Assembly (NCBI RefSeq): GCF_027172205.1
Contig: NC_070611.1
Span: 57,469,979-57,533,978, forward strand
DNA: 64,000 nt
Reading direction: 5' to 3'
DNA from: Podarcis raffonei
Lineage: Eukaryota; Chordata; Lepidosauria; Squamata; Lacertidae
Part shown: piece by piece, positions 1 to 11,433 of the stretch
How positions within the stretch are numbered: the stretch's first letter is position 1
Layout: each line of letters opens with the position of its first letter
The notes under the pieces: model-generated
What the model was told of the DNA's origin: nothing
Databases searched by the model: none
The model's input: the letters and a program-made list of their open reading frames with translations, nothing else
Position numbers and translations under genes: made by a program

Positions 1-3000
1 CTAGAGCAGTACAGCATGATTTGGTGTGCCAGATGTGTGTGCCTGTGTAGCGATGGTTCTCTCTGTAGTCTTCAAACTGCTGTCTTTAGGGACTCTTAGG
101 GTTCCTCTGAAGCACATGCATGTTTCCTTGAACAGAAGATCAACAATAGGGAGGGGAATCCCCCTGAAAAGCAGATTTCTCATGCCTATTAATCCTGCTT
201 TGCAGAACACCGGGAAGTGCTAGGAATTTCTAGGTCTTTCTCCTAAGTGGCTATGGCAACAAAAGATTTGACAGTAAGCTCTAGGGCCTGCTGAGAGATG
301 GAATACATGTGTTTTTCCCCCTATATAGAAGGTCCCAGGATCTATCTGTGGCATCTTGAATTTAAAATGTCAGTACTGCACCAGGTACAGGGTAGGGGTG
401 AAAAATGTCTTAATTTTATGGACACCATTAATACGAACATAAGAAACTGTCTTCAGACCATTGTTCCATCTAGCCCAGTATGTCTGTTCTGATGGACAGC
501 AGCTGCCTGGGGGTCTCATGTAGGGATGGAGGAATCTATTAATTTCTGTTCTTTGGTCTTCTTATTTGTCAAATCTTGAATTTAGTTCTTCACTTTCTGC
601 AGCAATTTCCTAATTTCATTTTAAAAAAAAGAATCCTCACAAAAATTATTTTAGTGTGTATCTCTCCTGATAAACACAAATTTGCATGCAGTTTTGACTA
701 AAATACACATTTTTGCAAGCAATTTCTTATAATTTCTTATATACATTTTTGCAAGCAATTTCATTTCTGGTTTTTTTTACTTATATATTGATTTTTTTAT
801 GCACACTTTCCCCTAATACATGCATCTCTGTAAACATCATTCGTTTGGAGAACTGCATTGCATCACTTATGCGCAAGTTTAGAGAGATACCTGCATTTCA
901 GCTCTCATAGCAACCTGGTCCTTTTTTTAAAACTAGAGGTGCCCAGGACTGAAATGGAGACCTTTTGCATGCAAGATGTGCCCTATCACAGAGCTAAAGT
1001 CTCCTACCAATAGGTGCCCATGACAACTGCAACAAGATGAACATGTGCCTAGTGCATCAGCACTTTCTTATGCTTTTGTTGGTGGGTGGGGCCTAGTTGT
1101 GGCAAAGGTATGGGCTGGAATTCAATGTAGTGCTAAGAAGATGGTTTGCATCAGCACAAGCATTTCTGCTTGCCTGAAGGAATGATCTCACATTTGGGGG
1201 TGCACTCATCTGAGGGTTCTCACGAACCTCCAGAGCAGATTCAGGGGAGATGCATGGGTGGGAATGTTCTATTGCGCTTCTGGGAGTCCTTTCACTCCTG
1301 GAATGGGGTAGTTGAATCCGTCCCTTAGCACTGAGTGGTATGAAAATCGCAAAATCAATTTGACAAGCAACCTTGGTGGGACTCAGAACAAACATAATGT
1401 TGTAGGCCATGTGAGTTTTCCTAACACCACCTCTGGGAAGCTATAAGTTGATTGATTCATTGATTCACAGCCTATAAGTTGATTGATTCATTTAAGAACC
1501 TGCCAAGGTCCTTCTGTATCTTGGTTCTTGTTTGCAGTCACACTGCACTTCGGCTTATTGCTCACCTGCTTTTTCATCTGTGAAAATTTAGTCCTAAAGG
1601 GCTTTTTGCCTTAAGGGGGATGTGCAATAGTTTTATCAAGTAAGCAGCCTGCTTCTATGTACACTTAATAACAAGCAGCAACAAGAAAACCTGCTTTGGC
1701 TTTTAATGGTGTTTGAAAAGTGTCACCATTGATGATGGTAATCTCTGAAAATATGTGCTGAACTTCCTTGTGATGTTTATATGAATTTGTTTGAAAATTA
1801 TTTTTTTCTGAAAAGTCTCTGGGTCACTGCTGTGGCTTCTATGAAAATATAGAAATCTCTCTGCTGAAACTGGATGCCGTTAATCTACTTCAACAAGCAG
1901 AAGTTAATTTTGCATAGCTGTGGTGTTTCTCTGTCTTTTGTCTCCATCACTTTTGCCTTTCTGAACTATCAGTTGTTTTTGTTCCATCAATTAAATGCAC
2001 AATTTAGCAGTGGGATGTATGTCAGTGATAACAGGATTTTGAAAGGGCCTTTATTTTCATTGTCAAATTATGAATTTTGCCTACAGAGGTTATGATCAAC
2101 GAAGTCTTTGAACAAAGCAAATGTATATAGATGTCTATTTTATATAAAAACAATATAAACGTGTCTGAGTTCCTTCTGCCAGACTGCTTTTCAATTAGCC
2201 TGGTGCAGTTGAATCTTTCATTGTGTGCTTTCATGTGTGTGATTGAGAGGGCTGCAGTGTATTTAAAGAAATCACCAAATAGAAGCAAACACAAAGATTC
2301 CAATGAAAAGGAAATATCTAAAAGTCGCCTTAACTCCTAGTAACTCACAGTGCAGAAAAGTTCTTTTTCATGGTCATTCTAAAGGGCCAGTGGAGCATAT
2401 CTGGTGTATCTTCCATCAGAGAATTCCATTTACAAGAGGCTACCACAGAAAAAGCCCTGTTTCTCATACAGGCCAATCATCATGAACATATGCATTATGG
2501 GGAGTAGCACAAATGTAGCAATTCTTCACTATTAATGCAGCATACCAGCTTTCCCCAACCTGATGCTCTGGACTACAGTTCCCATCATCCCCCACCATTA
2601 GATATGCTGCCTGGGGTAGATGGGAGTTGGGAGCCAGCTAGTACGTACACCTACTTAAGGGTACAAGATGCCCTGCACAGAGAATACCCAGAAATCCATA
2701 TTACCAGAAGTTGCAGGGCTTCAGCGAAAATGTCATTCTATAATGAAAAAGTTGGGGCTTTGCATTTCATGGTGTCCATTTAATTCTGCAACTTTGGGGC
2801 AACAGTAACAGAGAAAACAGAGAAAATGACCCCATGTGAGTGGAAGTAATTATTTAAATAACAGTGGGGCATGGCAGTGATTGAAAGGACCTTACCTTAG
2901 CCTCCCCAAACTGAGAACTTGAGAACTATTGAAAACCTCATATTTCTTACAGAACCGAATCCTATTGCTACAAGTTGTCTGCCAGTTTTCTACACATGCA

Positions 3001-4480
3001 GCTCATTTTACACTAATTTTCCACGTGTCTCCATGAACACATTTGCACGGGGGAAGTTCAATATGAACCAATCTGAGTGTGGTGGATCTTTAGCTCATCA
3101 GCAGGACCAGAGAAGGGGTAAACCAGCTGCAACCACTCTGGGAACCCATTTGGGTGCACTAAACCATGATTTGGCCAGGATTGCATAGTGGTCATCAGTG
3201 GCTTCCATTTGGAAAGGGCAAAACACCCACTTTGGGGAGCCAGCCAAGTGTATCACCCTTGTTAACTTGGTGACTTTCAACTTGCCAACGAAACTTAATT
3301 TTCTCCTTCCTTCTCCATCCATTTCCCGAAGTTTCTTGGGAAGAAGGGTTGATTGTTAAACCACTCTGGGAACGGTAGCTCTGTGAGGGGAATAGGGGTG
3401 ACAACTCTCAGGCCCCTTAGCAGACTACATTTCCCAGGATTCTTTGGGGAGGAAGTCATGTATAAAGTGATAAGAATGATACTGCTTTAAACATATGTTT
3501 ATCCAAGTGTATATATCAGTGAAAAACTCATCTGAAATACATTAAATTGGTGGAAATAGCTTGCAGAAACGTATGTATCGGGCAAAATTGCATTAAAATG
3601 TGTATATTAGGAGAAATATGCATTAAAATGCATATTTGTAAACGGATGCGGAAGTGTGGAGAACTGAAGACTGAGAAAATGAGAAACTGAAAGAAAGTTG
3701 ACAGATCTATCCATCCCTTGCCCCAACTCACCAGTTGAAGACGAGTACCTTATACCATCTTATTTTTATTCATCACGGTCCTAATATATAATGATCTCTC
3801 TCATACTGTCTTCTGCCTTCAAGAGCAAATACATCTCCAAATACTTCTATTAATATTTATTAATTGGCTATGAATATTTATTCTTAACTTCTTATAGACT
3901 CATTTGTAGTCCCAGGGCACACAGCCCTGCAAGGAAATCTACTCAGTTGTAAAAATAAAAGTTTTTTTGTTTAACGCATTAGCAATGCAGGTCACTAAGC
4001 AATTGAGCTAGAATTAGATTACTTTTGCCGCCTTGTGGTTTTTTGGAAGGGGGGAACAATCAGGTCGATAGGATTGTGCTTTGAATTAGTAAAGAGACTG
4101 TAGAATAGAAGTCAACTGTGCCTCCCAGATTTCAGGTTTGCCGCTAATTGGAATATGTACATGTCCAGGCTTGCCTCGTTGGCAAAGCTTCTTTAGCAAA
4201 TAAGTGGTGACACTTCATTGTGCCTTGGTTTGGACCATTCTTATAATTTGAAATTATCTGGATGAGACCTGAGATATTGTATACGCAAAGCACACGTTGG
4301 GGGACACAAAGAGTTGGATGGACAAATCCATCAACTTCAGCTCCTCTTCATTTTCCTTTCTTTTTCAGTCTTAAATTCAGTTATTCCACATCCTCATGGA
4401 AATTTGCCATTGTTTTGGTGTGAATTTCTCCTAACACACATTTTTGTATGCTGTTTTGACTAATGTGCACAATTTGCGAA
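1..4480. other. Intergenic region, no gene seen
   Basis: I see no exon with conserved coding character on either strand; all reading frames are short and unsupported. The stretch is A/T-rich. It contains fragments of interspersed repeats: a SINE piece near 436-522, another near 945-1010, a DNA-repeat copy at about 2545-2640, and degenerate A/T-rich blocks at 650-850 and 3500-3660 with recurring cacatttttgcaagca-like motifs. A 20-bp unit (ctataagttgattgattcat) occurs twice at 1441-1490. The missing 3' part of an ancestral ACRBP would lie on the minus strand here if it existed, but I cannot recognise it. Confidence 0.6.
2545..2640 (-). repeat. Interspersed repeat, gatgggagttgtagtcc family
   Basis: The plus strand reads ctggactacagttcccatcatcc, the reverse complement of a module seen elsewhere as ctggggctgatgggagttgtagtc. 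Other copies lie near 11265-11357, 25800-25918, 52789-52900, 53265-53405 and 62219-62300. The family is not assigned; it resembles abundant short non-autonomous repeats of reptile genomes. Confidence 0.5.
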
Positions 4481-4488
4481 CGCTTCCC

Positions 4489-4730
4489 CAATGGATCCAA
4501 ACTACAAGAAAGAAGATTCCACCTAAACATTAGGAAGAACTTCCTGACACTAAGAGCTGTTCGACAGTGGAATTTGCTGCCAAGGAGTGTGGTGGAGTCT
4601 CCTTCTTTGGAGGTCTTTAAGCAGAGGCTTGACAACCATATGTCAGGAGTGCTCTGATGGTGTTTCCTGCTTGGCAGGGGGTTGGACTCGATGGCCCTTG
4701 TGGTCTCTTCCAACTCTTTGATTCTATGAT
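4489..4730 (+). mobile_element. CR1 LINE, 5'-truncated 3' end
   Basis: This about 240-bp piece carries the last roughly 55 codons of CR1 ORF2 (frame ending with the motif LDNHMSGVL and a stop) and the CR1 3' UTR with the terminal attctatgat repeat. It matches 27327-27570 in the larger CR1 copy almost base for base; I count two substitutions. The insertion is therefore young. It sits within an A/T-rich older repeat that resumes on both sides. Confidence 0.9.
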
Positions 4731-4983
4731 ATAGTTCACCCTGAATGTTATTTTCACTAACAAATGCATCTTTTGTTTTGGTTCAACCATTTGTTCAAGA
4801 CGTGCTAATTAGATAGTTTCCCATTAAAATGCAAACAAAATTGGATTTCTCTCTGAACCCTAAACACACAACTTGTGACTTGGATGTGACCCTCCTGACC
4901 CAATGACTAACACTCCTCTCCCTTAGAGCACACATTTTGCTATAGCAATCTACTCTGTCTACAAGCAGCATTTGAAAAAGGGA

Positions 4984-5095
4984 GTAAGAACATAAGATGA
5001 GGCTGCTAGATGGGGCCACTGGCCCATCTAATCCAAAATCCTAGTCTCACAGTGGCCAATCAAGATGCCTGTCAGAATCCTGCTGCATTACCATC
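4984..5095. repeat. Interspersed repeat, cacagtggccaatcaagatgcctg family
   Basis: The sequence contains ggcccatctaatccaaaatcc and cacagtggccaatcaagatgcc. Related copies are at about 17745-17885, 39855-39975, 50195-50285 and 53945-54060. The recurrence shows a dispersed family; its class cannot be decided here. Confidence 0.55.
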
Positions 5096-5884
5096 GCTTT
5101 ACACACACAAGTTGGAGTTGTAATTTGTGACTTTGGGAAATAATGCTGAAGAATAAACTTCCCAGGCATAGCATGCAAATTCTCACCTGTCCGCTTACTG
5201 TTTCATTGCTTTCTGGTCTAATGAGCACTAAAAGGGTGCGTGTATCTTAGATTCAATGTGATGGTTCTGTTGCTAAGCAGCTGTCTTTACTTTTAAAAAT
5301 ACTGTCAAAAGTTCTCCTGAGCGGATTTGGAAATGAACTGAGGACATATAACACCTACCTCAAGATGAACAGTGACTTTTATGAGCTAAATTCTTCTTCA
5401 GCTCAGAGAAGCATTCTGACCCATCTCTGTTGGCAAGGAGGGGCACCTCTGTGGACCTGGTGTTCCAGGAGTGGCATTGCTGGCACTTACCATGAAGGAG
5501 GAGGAGGAGGTGGTAGGGACACTAGGTTTATAAGGGGACACTGGTGGACCAAGCTTCTGCTCTTGCACCTAAGCAGCCCTGACCTCCCTGCCACCACATC
5601 TCTCCCCACTGGCCACTCCTGCTGCTGACACTTCCCAGTACTGAAAGTTGTCACAACCTTCTGCACCCTTCCCTTTGTCAGTTGAGCGGGAGCAGCAACA
5701 AAGGGGACAACCAGCTACAGGAGGAGTTTCCCTCCTCTCTCCTCCCTGTCATGTTGGCTGACCATGTGCTAGGTTGTGAGGAACATGAGACATGCAGTTC
5801 TTCCATATGCGAGGGGGAAATTAATCTACTTTGCAGGTGGCCCATGTAGTGTCCTCTAGATCCCATGAAGTCACCTCCAACCCT

Positions 5885-6318
5885 TTCTGCAAAACACCGC
5901 ATTTATTTATTGTCCTGTCTGGAAACCCAAAAGAAGAGAAGAAGTCATTTCCCTGCTTTCTCCTCCATTCAGGGACCAGCCACCTTCCAACTTAAAGAAG
6001 GCCTGTTAATGAGAGAAATTCTTCATTCCACGGAAATTAGGCTGAAACCGGGAACGCCCCAGGGCAAGTTCACAGAATTCCAAACCCCCATCCGCACCGT
6101 TGTCTTCTCAAAACTCCAAAACCAAAGCCTTTATCAGTTTGGTCCCCAGCCTTGCTTCAAGATAATGGGGAATCCGCTTTAAGGAAGACTTCAGAGCTGA
6201 CTCGGATGAGCTGCAACCCATTATGGAGACAGCCCTAGAGTAGTTCCACCTCCAGAATGCCAGACTGGAGCCTGTCCATTGGACTTTGTTTCTTTGACAC
6301 CAAAGAGACTGCATGCCT
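5885..6318 (-). other. ACRBP: Probable 3' UTR and poly(A) signal of ACRBP
   Basis: Downstream of the minus-strand stop at 6319-6321 no further coding exon is recognised. On the minus strand overlapping AATAAA hexamers occur near 5900 (plus strand catttatttattg), giving a 3' UTR of about 0.4 kb. This is inference from position and signal only. Confidence 0.4.
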
Positions 6319-9300
6319 TCATCTTTGAAGTCTGTCCTTGAGCTTTGGCGACTGCTTAGTCGTCTTCTGCCTGTTGGCATGAGTCGGTGTCTTCCGCGGT
6401 TGTGAAGATGTGGGCCGCAGCTGTTTTTGCTGCTGCTGCTGCCCTCTTCTCCTTTTGGTCAGCAGATCCCGCATTGCTTGCATCAACTGCTGCACTTTCC
6501 TATCCTGTACTCGGAAGAAGAGTTCCGCCAAGCTGGCAGTAGGTTGAAGGTACTCTTGGGGCTTGGGGATCTCCTCCTGTTGCGTGACAACAATGGGGCT
6601 TGTTGCAGTCGTCAGCAGAGTTGAGGTCCCAACCACATCCTCAGGCTTAGCTTTCTGCTGCTCCGTCGAGGTGATGACAGTGGGCTTGCTCGAGCTGGAC
6701 TGGGGAGTCTTTTTCTGGGTAACAGAGGGCGTTGAGACAAACGGTTGGGGAGAAGTCGTGATTGTGGAGGACGTGGTAGCCAAGGGCGCTTTGGTGGTGG
6801 TGGTGGCCTCTTTGGGCAAGGTGGGAGATTCGGAGACACAGATGCACAGAGCTTTGGCAGAGGTAGTTGTGGATTCGGCAGTGGTAGTAGTAGTGGGGTG
6901 TGTGGCAGAACTTTCCGCAGCAGTGGTGACTGTGCTGTTAGGAGGCTCAGAAGAGAGCTCTGCAGTTGTGGCAATGCTAGTATTGTGGGGAGCATCAGTG
7001 GTTATATTACTTTTTGTGGCGGAAGGGCTCATGGGAAAGGATGCTGCAGTCGTGGGTTCAGATCCTGTGGTGGCAAGATCAGGAGAGGATTCTGTGAAGG
7101 TGGAGAGTTCAGTGGTGGTGTCCAGTGTAGGGGGAGATTCAGTAGCGTTTGAGACAGAGTGAGTAGTAATGGAGGTGGGGGTGGAGGAGGGGGTGGAGGT
7201 GGGGGAAGGGGTGGAGGAGGGGGAGGAGGGGGAGGAGGGGGAGGAGGTGGGGGAAGGGGTGAGGGAGGTGGAGGAGGTGGGGGAAGGGGAAGGGGTGAGG
7301 GAGGGGGAGGTGGGGGAGGGGGTGGAGGTGGGGGAAGGGGAAGGGGTGAGGGAGGAGGGGGAGGTGGAGGAGGTGGGGGAAGGGGAGAGGGAGGTGGAGG
7401 GGGTGGAGGTGGGGGAAGGGGAAGGGGTGAGGGAGGGGGAGGAGGGGGTGGAGGTGGGGGAAGGGGTGAGGGAGGTGGAGGAGGTGGAGGTGGAGGTGGA
7501 GGTGGAAAGCTCATCAACAAATTCTTGAAGTTCCATGGCAGCAGAGGTAGAGTTGTACTGAAGAAAGGACTCTGTGGATGTTGCCACAGTGGTGGTGAGA
7601 GGTTCAGGAGAACTCCCACTGGCTGAGACTGGAGGAGAGGGGCTGAGGAGCTGAGGTGAGGGTTCTGCAGCAGTTGAGGTAGCAGTGGATACAGGAGGGT
7701 CAGGAGAAGACCCTGAAAGCACTCCAGGTGAGAGCTCTGTAGTGGTTGGGGCAGAAGTCAACTTGGAAATGGACTCCGCCGTGGCAACAGCATCAGTGGT
7801 GGTGAGAAATGCAGGAGTGGTCCCTGTGGCAGAGGTGGGTGTGGCCATGGGGGGCTCGGTAAAGGACTTTGCAGTGGTTGGGTCAGGGGTCGTGACAAGA
7901 GGCTCCAGCAGAGATTCTGTTGCGATGGTGGCAATACTTTGGGCGAGGTTCTTGAGCGAAGACTCTTTGATAAGTTCCAGTGGGGATTTAGTTGCAATGG
8001 TGGTTGTAGAGGACACATGGGAAAGCTCTTCTAAAATGTCAGGCAAGGGCTCTGTAGTAGCTTTGTCAGAAGTGACAGCAAGAAGCTCAGGAGCCAACTC
8101 TGTGGCAGCCAGAGCAGCAGGGGCGCGGAGAAGCTCAGAAAAGAACTTGGCAGCATCTGTCGTAGAGGGCGACACGGCTGCGAGGAGCTCAGGAAACAAC
8201 TCTGGGGTGGTCATGGAAGCTGCAGGAGAGGCCCTGAGCAGGTTAGTCAAAGCTTCTTCTATAGATGATTGCACAATCTCATCAGGTTCTGTCGGGGGGC
8301 TGATGATCTGTAAAAATGTCCTTGCTTTGTTCCTGTCACCTGGGCACGGAACCCTCTAAACAGAAAAATAAAATCAGCATGCAAAACGGAAACAGAAATC
8401 TTCCTCTGGGGTGCTACAGCTCATCAAAGCTATCAGTTCTCTGCCTTTCTTTTGAACGAGGCTGCGTACACCCCTTACATTTTAAGCAAATTTTGTTGGG
8501 AGCTCTAGTTCCACCCTCACAGAGCACCCCTAAGAAACTACAGTTCCCAGGATTCTTGGGGTGGGTGGAGCTATGTGCTTTAAATGTCTGGTGTTGCACA
8601 TAGCCAGACATCGGGACTCCTTCTTATTTCTCTAGGAAGATGCTTTATACTGAGTCAGAACCATTTGCCTATCTAGCTCAGTACAGTCTACACTGACTGG
8701 CAGTAGTTTTCCTGGAGACATGGGGGGTTGAGCCTGAGACCTACTGAATGCAAGACTTGTGCTCTACTGCAGAGCTGTATCTCTTAGGCCAAAAGGGAAA
8801 ACCTCACATCTGAAGCTTTCAGAAACAGATTGAACTGACCCACATAAAAACTAAACATCCTTTTTTCAACCACCACCACCCCTTCCTCTCAGGGCCTAGG
8901 GCAGAGATGGCACCCTTCTCATTCCACATACAGAAGCTCGCCTTACACCTTAACAACAACAGTAGAGATGGGGTCACATCCTCCACCACAGCTGAGGGGA
9001 GTCAACTACTTTAGGGAGCACAAGGCCTAGGAACAGACAAAGCTGCCTTATGTTTGGTAAACATGACACCTTAAAAGTGCATCCTTTCCCTCAAAGAATT
9101 CTGTGCTCTGTATTTTAACTCTCACATATTTATGATTCCCAGCAACTGTTAACAAAGCCCAGTGCCCAGAATTCTCTGAGGGGAAAAGGTGTTTTAAAGG
9201 TATAACATGTATATAACCTCATACTGAGTCAGACCACTGGTCCGCCAGCTCAGTACTGTCCACAAACTGACTGGCAGCCATTGTTCACATATGGCAAGTT

Positions 9301-10473
9301 TGATAACCAAGAACAGACCATGAGTTATGAGCATGGTTTGTTCATGGTTAACAAACCTTGGTGAAGCCCCCAAGTCTGGTTCAGACAGTCCAATTAAACC
9401 ATGGTTTCTAACTATGGTTAAGTGTTATGTGCAGAGCGAATGAATGGTGTATTCAGTGAGACCTAAGTTATAGTGGGATCAAACCTCCTTTCCTTGAAAG
9501 GCTCTCCCCTTCTTTTTTATCTACCTCTGCCATAGCTCCTTGTTTTCTTGGGCTATCCTTTCTTCCTAATAGATTTCCCAGGCTCGCCTCTTTACCTCAC
9601 CTTCACATAGTACTTCCTCAAGGCGCAGCGATAAAAAGCAAGGTTACAAAAATCTGGGAAAGTTGAATGTTCTTCCAAGTCAGAGCACACCCGCCCTAGG
9701 AGAGAGAGAGGCTGAGAGTTAGAGAAGAGCAGGTGATCTATCCCTTCCCACTCCTTCCATTTGATCTCAGTTGGGAGACACTGCCTACCACAGCTTCACT
9801 GTAATTGTGATTGTATCATCATGGTCCACACCAGGGGTGACAACTTTAATAAAATATGGAGGGAGGGCAGGTGAGCCCCACATAACTGATCACAGGATGA
9901 CACATGCACACCATTTGAATGGCAATGCCTAGCAACTGGGGGGCGGCCCCCTCAAATATTTTATTAGGGGGCCAAAGGGACTTCGGCCCCAAGGTGTTGG
10001 CTCCTATGGTCCGTGCCCACTGTTGGGAATCTGAAAGAGGGGTGTGCAGTAGGGGTCTCCCTTCATCTGGTTGCTGACCCCTTTGGCATGACCAAACATT
10101 AAATTAATAGCAGTTACAACTTGGAGATCAGCACTGTTATCAGTTATCAGCGCCAGCAGTTGCTGGCTGGTGACTCAGAAGGGCTCCTCATCAGTCCAGC
10201 CTGGCTCTGCCACCTTGCTGGGGTCTGAGCATTGGGCAAGCAGCAGGCCTACTTTCCAAAAAGACCATCTGTAGCGGTCGCCCCATCATTTTAATTTATC
10301 CAGAATTTAATGTTGCCAGGTACAGAGTTATGGGACTCCCGAGCCAAGGAGATAAGTAACTGTATAACCTTTAGAAGACATCTGAAGGCAGCCCTGTATA
10401 GGGAAGGTTTTTTTTAATGTTTAATTATGTTTTTATATATGTTGGCTGGGGCAACCCAGTCAGATGGGTGGGG

Positions 10474-10517
<44 letters not shown>

Positions 10518-11433
10518 GTTCCTATTTTCATCAGAGAAATGTTGGAGGGTATGCAACAATCTCTGTAGGGCTCCATATTGGCTATCTCTGCAGTAGGAGC
10601 TGATGCAAGTGTGGTTCCTCCCATATTTGATTTTAAACATGTCCAAAACAAGACTGCCAGTTAGGTTTGGCAAAAGTTATTTTAGTTAAGGTTTCAGAGG
10701 AGCTGCAGTCTTGCAAAGAGCTCTGTTATAATCTAAGAGCTGGGGTTTCCCCAAGGCTAGTCCCAATCAGTTTACAGAAAATCTGGGACAACCCTGTCAT
10801 TCTTATTGTTTACCTTCAGGAACGACTCCATGGTTTTCATACTGGTCCAGTGCCCGGATCAAGGAATTCTGGCAGCCATACATGGCTCTTAAGAAGCAAA
10901 CAGCACGGATTCGACGAGGGCTATGAAGGATGCTAAAGAAGTGCTCATATTCGGCATCTGAGAGTGGCATTCCAGCTAGCGATGGCTCTTGTATCTGTGT
11001 GTCTGCTGCAGCGAGGAGCCATTTTGAGAGTACTGCGCAGACCAAACAAAAGAGGCAAAGGTGTGAGCCTTGGCTTAAGCCTCTATAATGTGTATCAAGG
11101 TTGCAAGGCATAGATCCCACAACTTGGGCTGCTGTGCTTTGAATGCCAGCGCTGGTTTTTTTAAAGCCCTGGAGCATCCTTGGCCACGGGGGAGGATGTT
11201 GACTGAAGGATTCTGTGGCCCTGTCTCTACACTGTAGGTTCATGGAGTAAGGAAATGTGTAGATCAGCCCTAGCCAGCATTCCCATCAGCCCCAGTCGGT
11301 GCCTGGCTGGGGCTGATGGGAGTTGTAGTCTAAAACATCTGGAGAGCCCTAGGTTGGCCAAGGCTTGGGCAGATAAACGGTCTCACTCACCAAGAGCAAA
11401 CAGGGACACCTGTGTGGCTGCATACCCCCTCAT
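6319..11433 (-). CDS. ACRBP: Acrosin-binding protein homologue with mucin-like C-terminal half
   Basis: Four exons, all with GT-AG junctions and matching phases: 11433-11391 (ATG at 11433), 11032-10814, 9695-9601 and 8355-6319, giving 797 codons plus stop. Residues 1 to about 24 form a plausible signal peptide with core VSLFALVL. Residues 37-123 match the ACRBP N-terminal domain: PLSDAEYEHFF, GCQN, LDQYENHGVVPEG, CSDL and YRCALRKYYVK. Six cysteines at 60, 68, 91, 104, 111 and 123 align with the six of mammalian ACRBP. In mammals the protein is a sperm acrosomal partner of proacrosin. The last exon (about 678 residues) is Ser/Thr/Pro/Ala-rich: degenerate TTELxPELL-type repeats, then dense S-T-P repeats around plus-strand 7160-7510, then a basic Gln-rich tail. 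The mammalian cysteine-rich C-terminal domain is not found. The start has A at -3. Identity is firm for the N-terminal module; full-length orthology is likely but not certain. Confidence 0.85.
7160..7508 (-). repeat. Low-complexity (GGA/GGT)n tract coding Ser/Thr/Pro repeats
   Basis: Within the last ACRBP exon the plus strand is nearly all G and A with scattered T, in gga, ggt and gggaaggggtgag units. Read on the minus strand in the gene frame it gives repeats such as SLTPSPSPTSTPS. Long poly-Gly and poly-Pro frames in the same interval are shadows of this composition. Confidence 0.85.
8634..8795 (-). mobile_element. tRNA-derived SINE, reverse copy
   Basis: The plus strand reads actgagtcagaaccattt, then ctacactgactggcag, and ends with the complement of a pol III promoter (gctctactgcagagct). 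This is the reverse of a SINE whose forward form begins gctcagtggtagagca. It lies in ACRBP intron 3. A shorter fragment of the family is at about 9216-9284. Confidence 0.7.
9290..9430. repeat. Degenerate inverted repeat (aaccatggttt motif)
   Basis: Several catggttt/aaaccatgg words in both orientations suggest a decayed fold-back element resembling that at 28306-28620. It lies in ACRBP intron 3. Confidence 0.35.
9601..9695 (-). CDS. ACRBP: ACRBP exon 3
   Basis: This 95-nt exon encodes GRVCSDLEEHS through RKYYVK. It carries three of the six conserved cysteines. The acceptor is a ctctctcctag tract and the donor gtgagg. It ends in phase 0 and joins the long last exon at 8355 (RVPCPG). Confidence 0.9.
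9832..10010. repeat. Candidate non-autonomous DNA element
   Basis: The block starts caggggtgacaactttaat, contains both aataaaatatgg and aaatattttatta in opposed orientation around it, and ends near ttggctcctatgg. It resembles a small hAT-like element but the ends are not clean. It lies in ACRBP intron 2. Confidence 0.3.
10258..10518 (+). mobile_element. LINE-type 3' end with (ATA)n tail
   Basis: The frame around 10370-10400 (agaagacatctgaaggcagccctgt) looks like the last codons of a LINE ORF2. It is followed by ggctggggcaacccagtcagatgggtggggtata and a run of about 13 ATA units. The same tail module recurs at 15410-15485 and 42385-42470. It lies in ACRBP intron 2, antisense to the gene. Confidence 0.6.
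10814..11032 (-). CDS. ACRBP: ACRBP exon 2 (N-terminal cysteine module)
   Basis: This 219-nt exon encodes the most diagnostic part of the protein, from the end of the signal peptide through LDQYENHGVVPE. The acceptor is tctgcgcag and the donor gtaaac. It joins exon 1 and exon 3 in the same phase (one base of a split codon at each side). Confidence 0.9.
11262..11357 (+). repeat. Interspersed repeat, gatgggagttgtagtc family
   Basis: The unit includes ctggggctgatgggagttgtagtc and aaaacatctggagagcccta. It lies in ACRBP intron 1 and is one of at least six copies in the window. Confidence 0.55.

Noticed and set aside
1093-1410. Minus-strand frame of 105 residues as a missing ACRBP 3' exon
   Set aside because: It has few cysteines, none in the mammalian C-terminal pattern, and no proper acceptor.
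7159-7626. Long plus-strand frames of poly-Gly and Glu/Val repeats, and minus-strand poly-Pro frames
   Set aside because: They are other-frame readings of the GGA/GGT tract in the last ACRBP exon; only the S-T-P frame connects to a conserved domain through good splice sites.
6563-8359. Plus-strand frames of 199 and 224 residues opposite ACRBP
   Set aside because: They are Val/Gly-rich antisense shadows of the Ser/Thr/Pro codons, with no conserved motif or splice structure.
10450-10520. CRISPR-like or satellite array from AAT repeats
   Set aside because: Simple (AAT)n microsatellite tails of retroelements; vertebrate genome.
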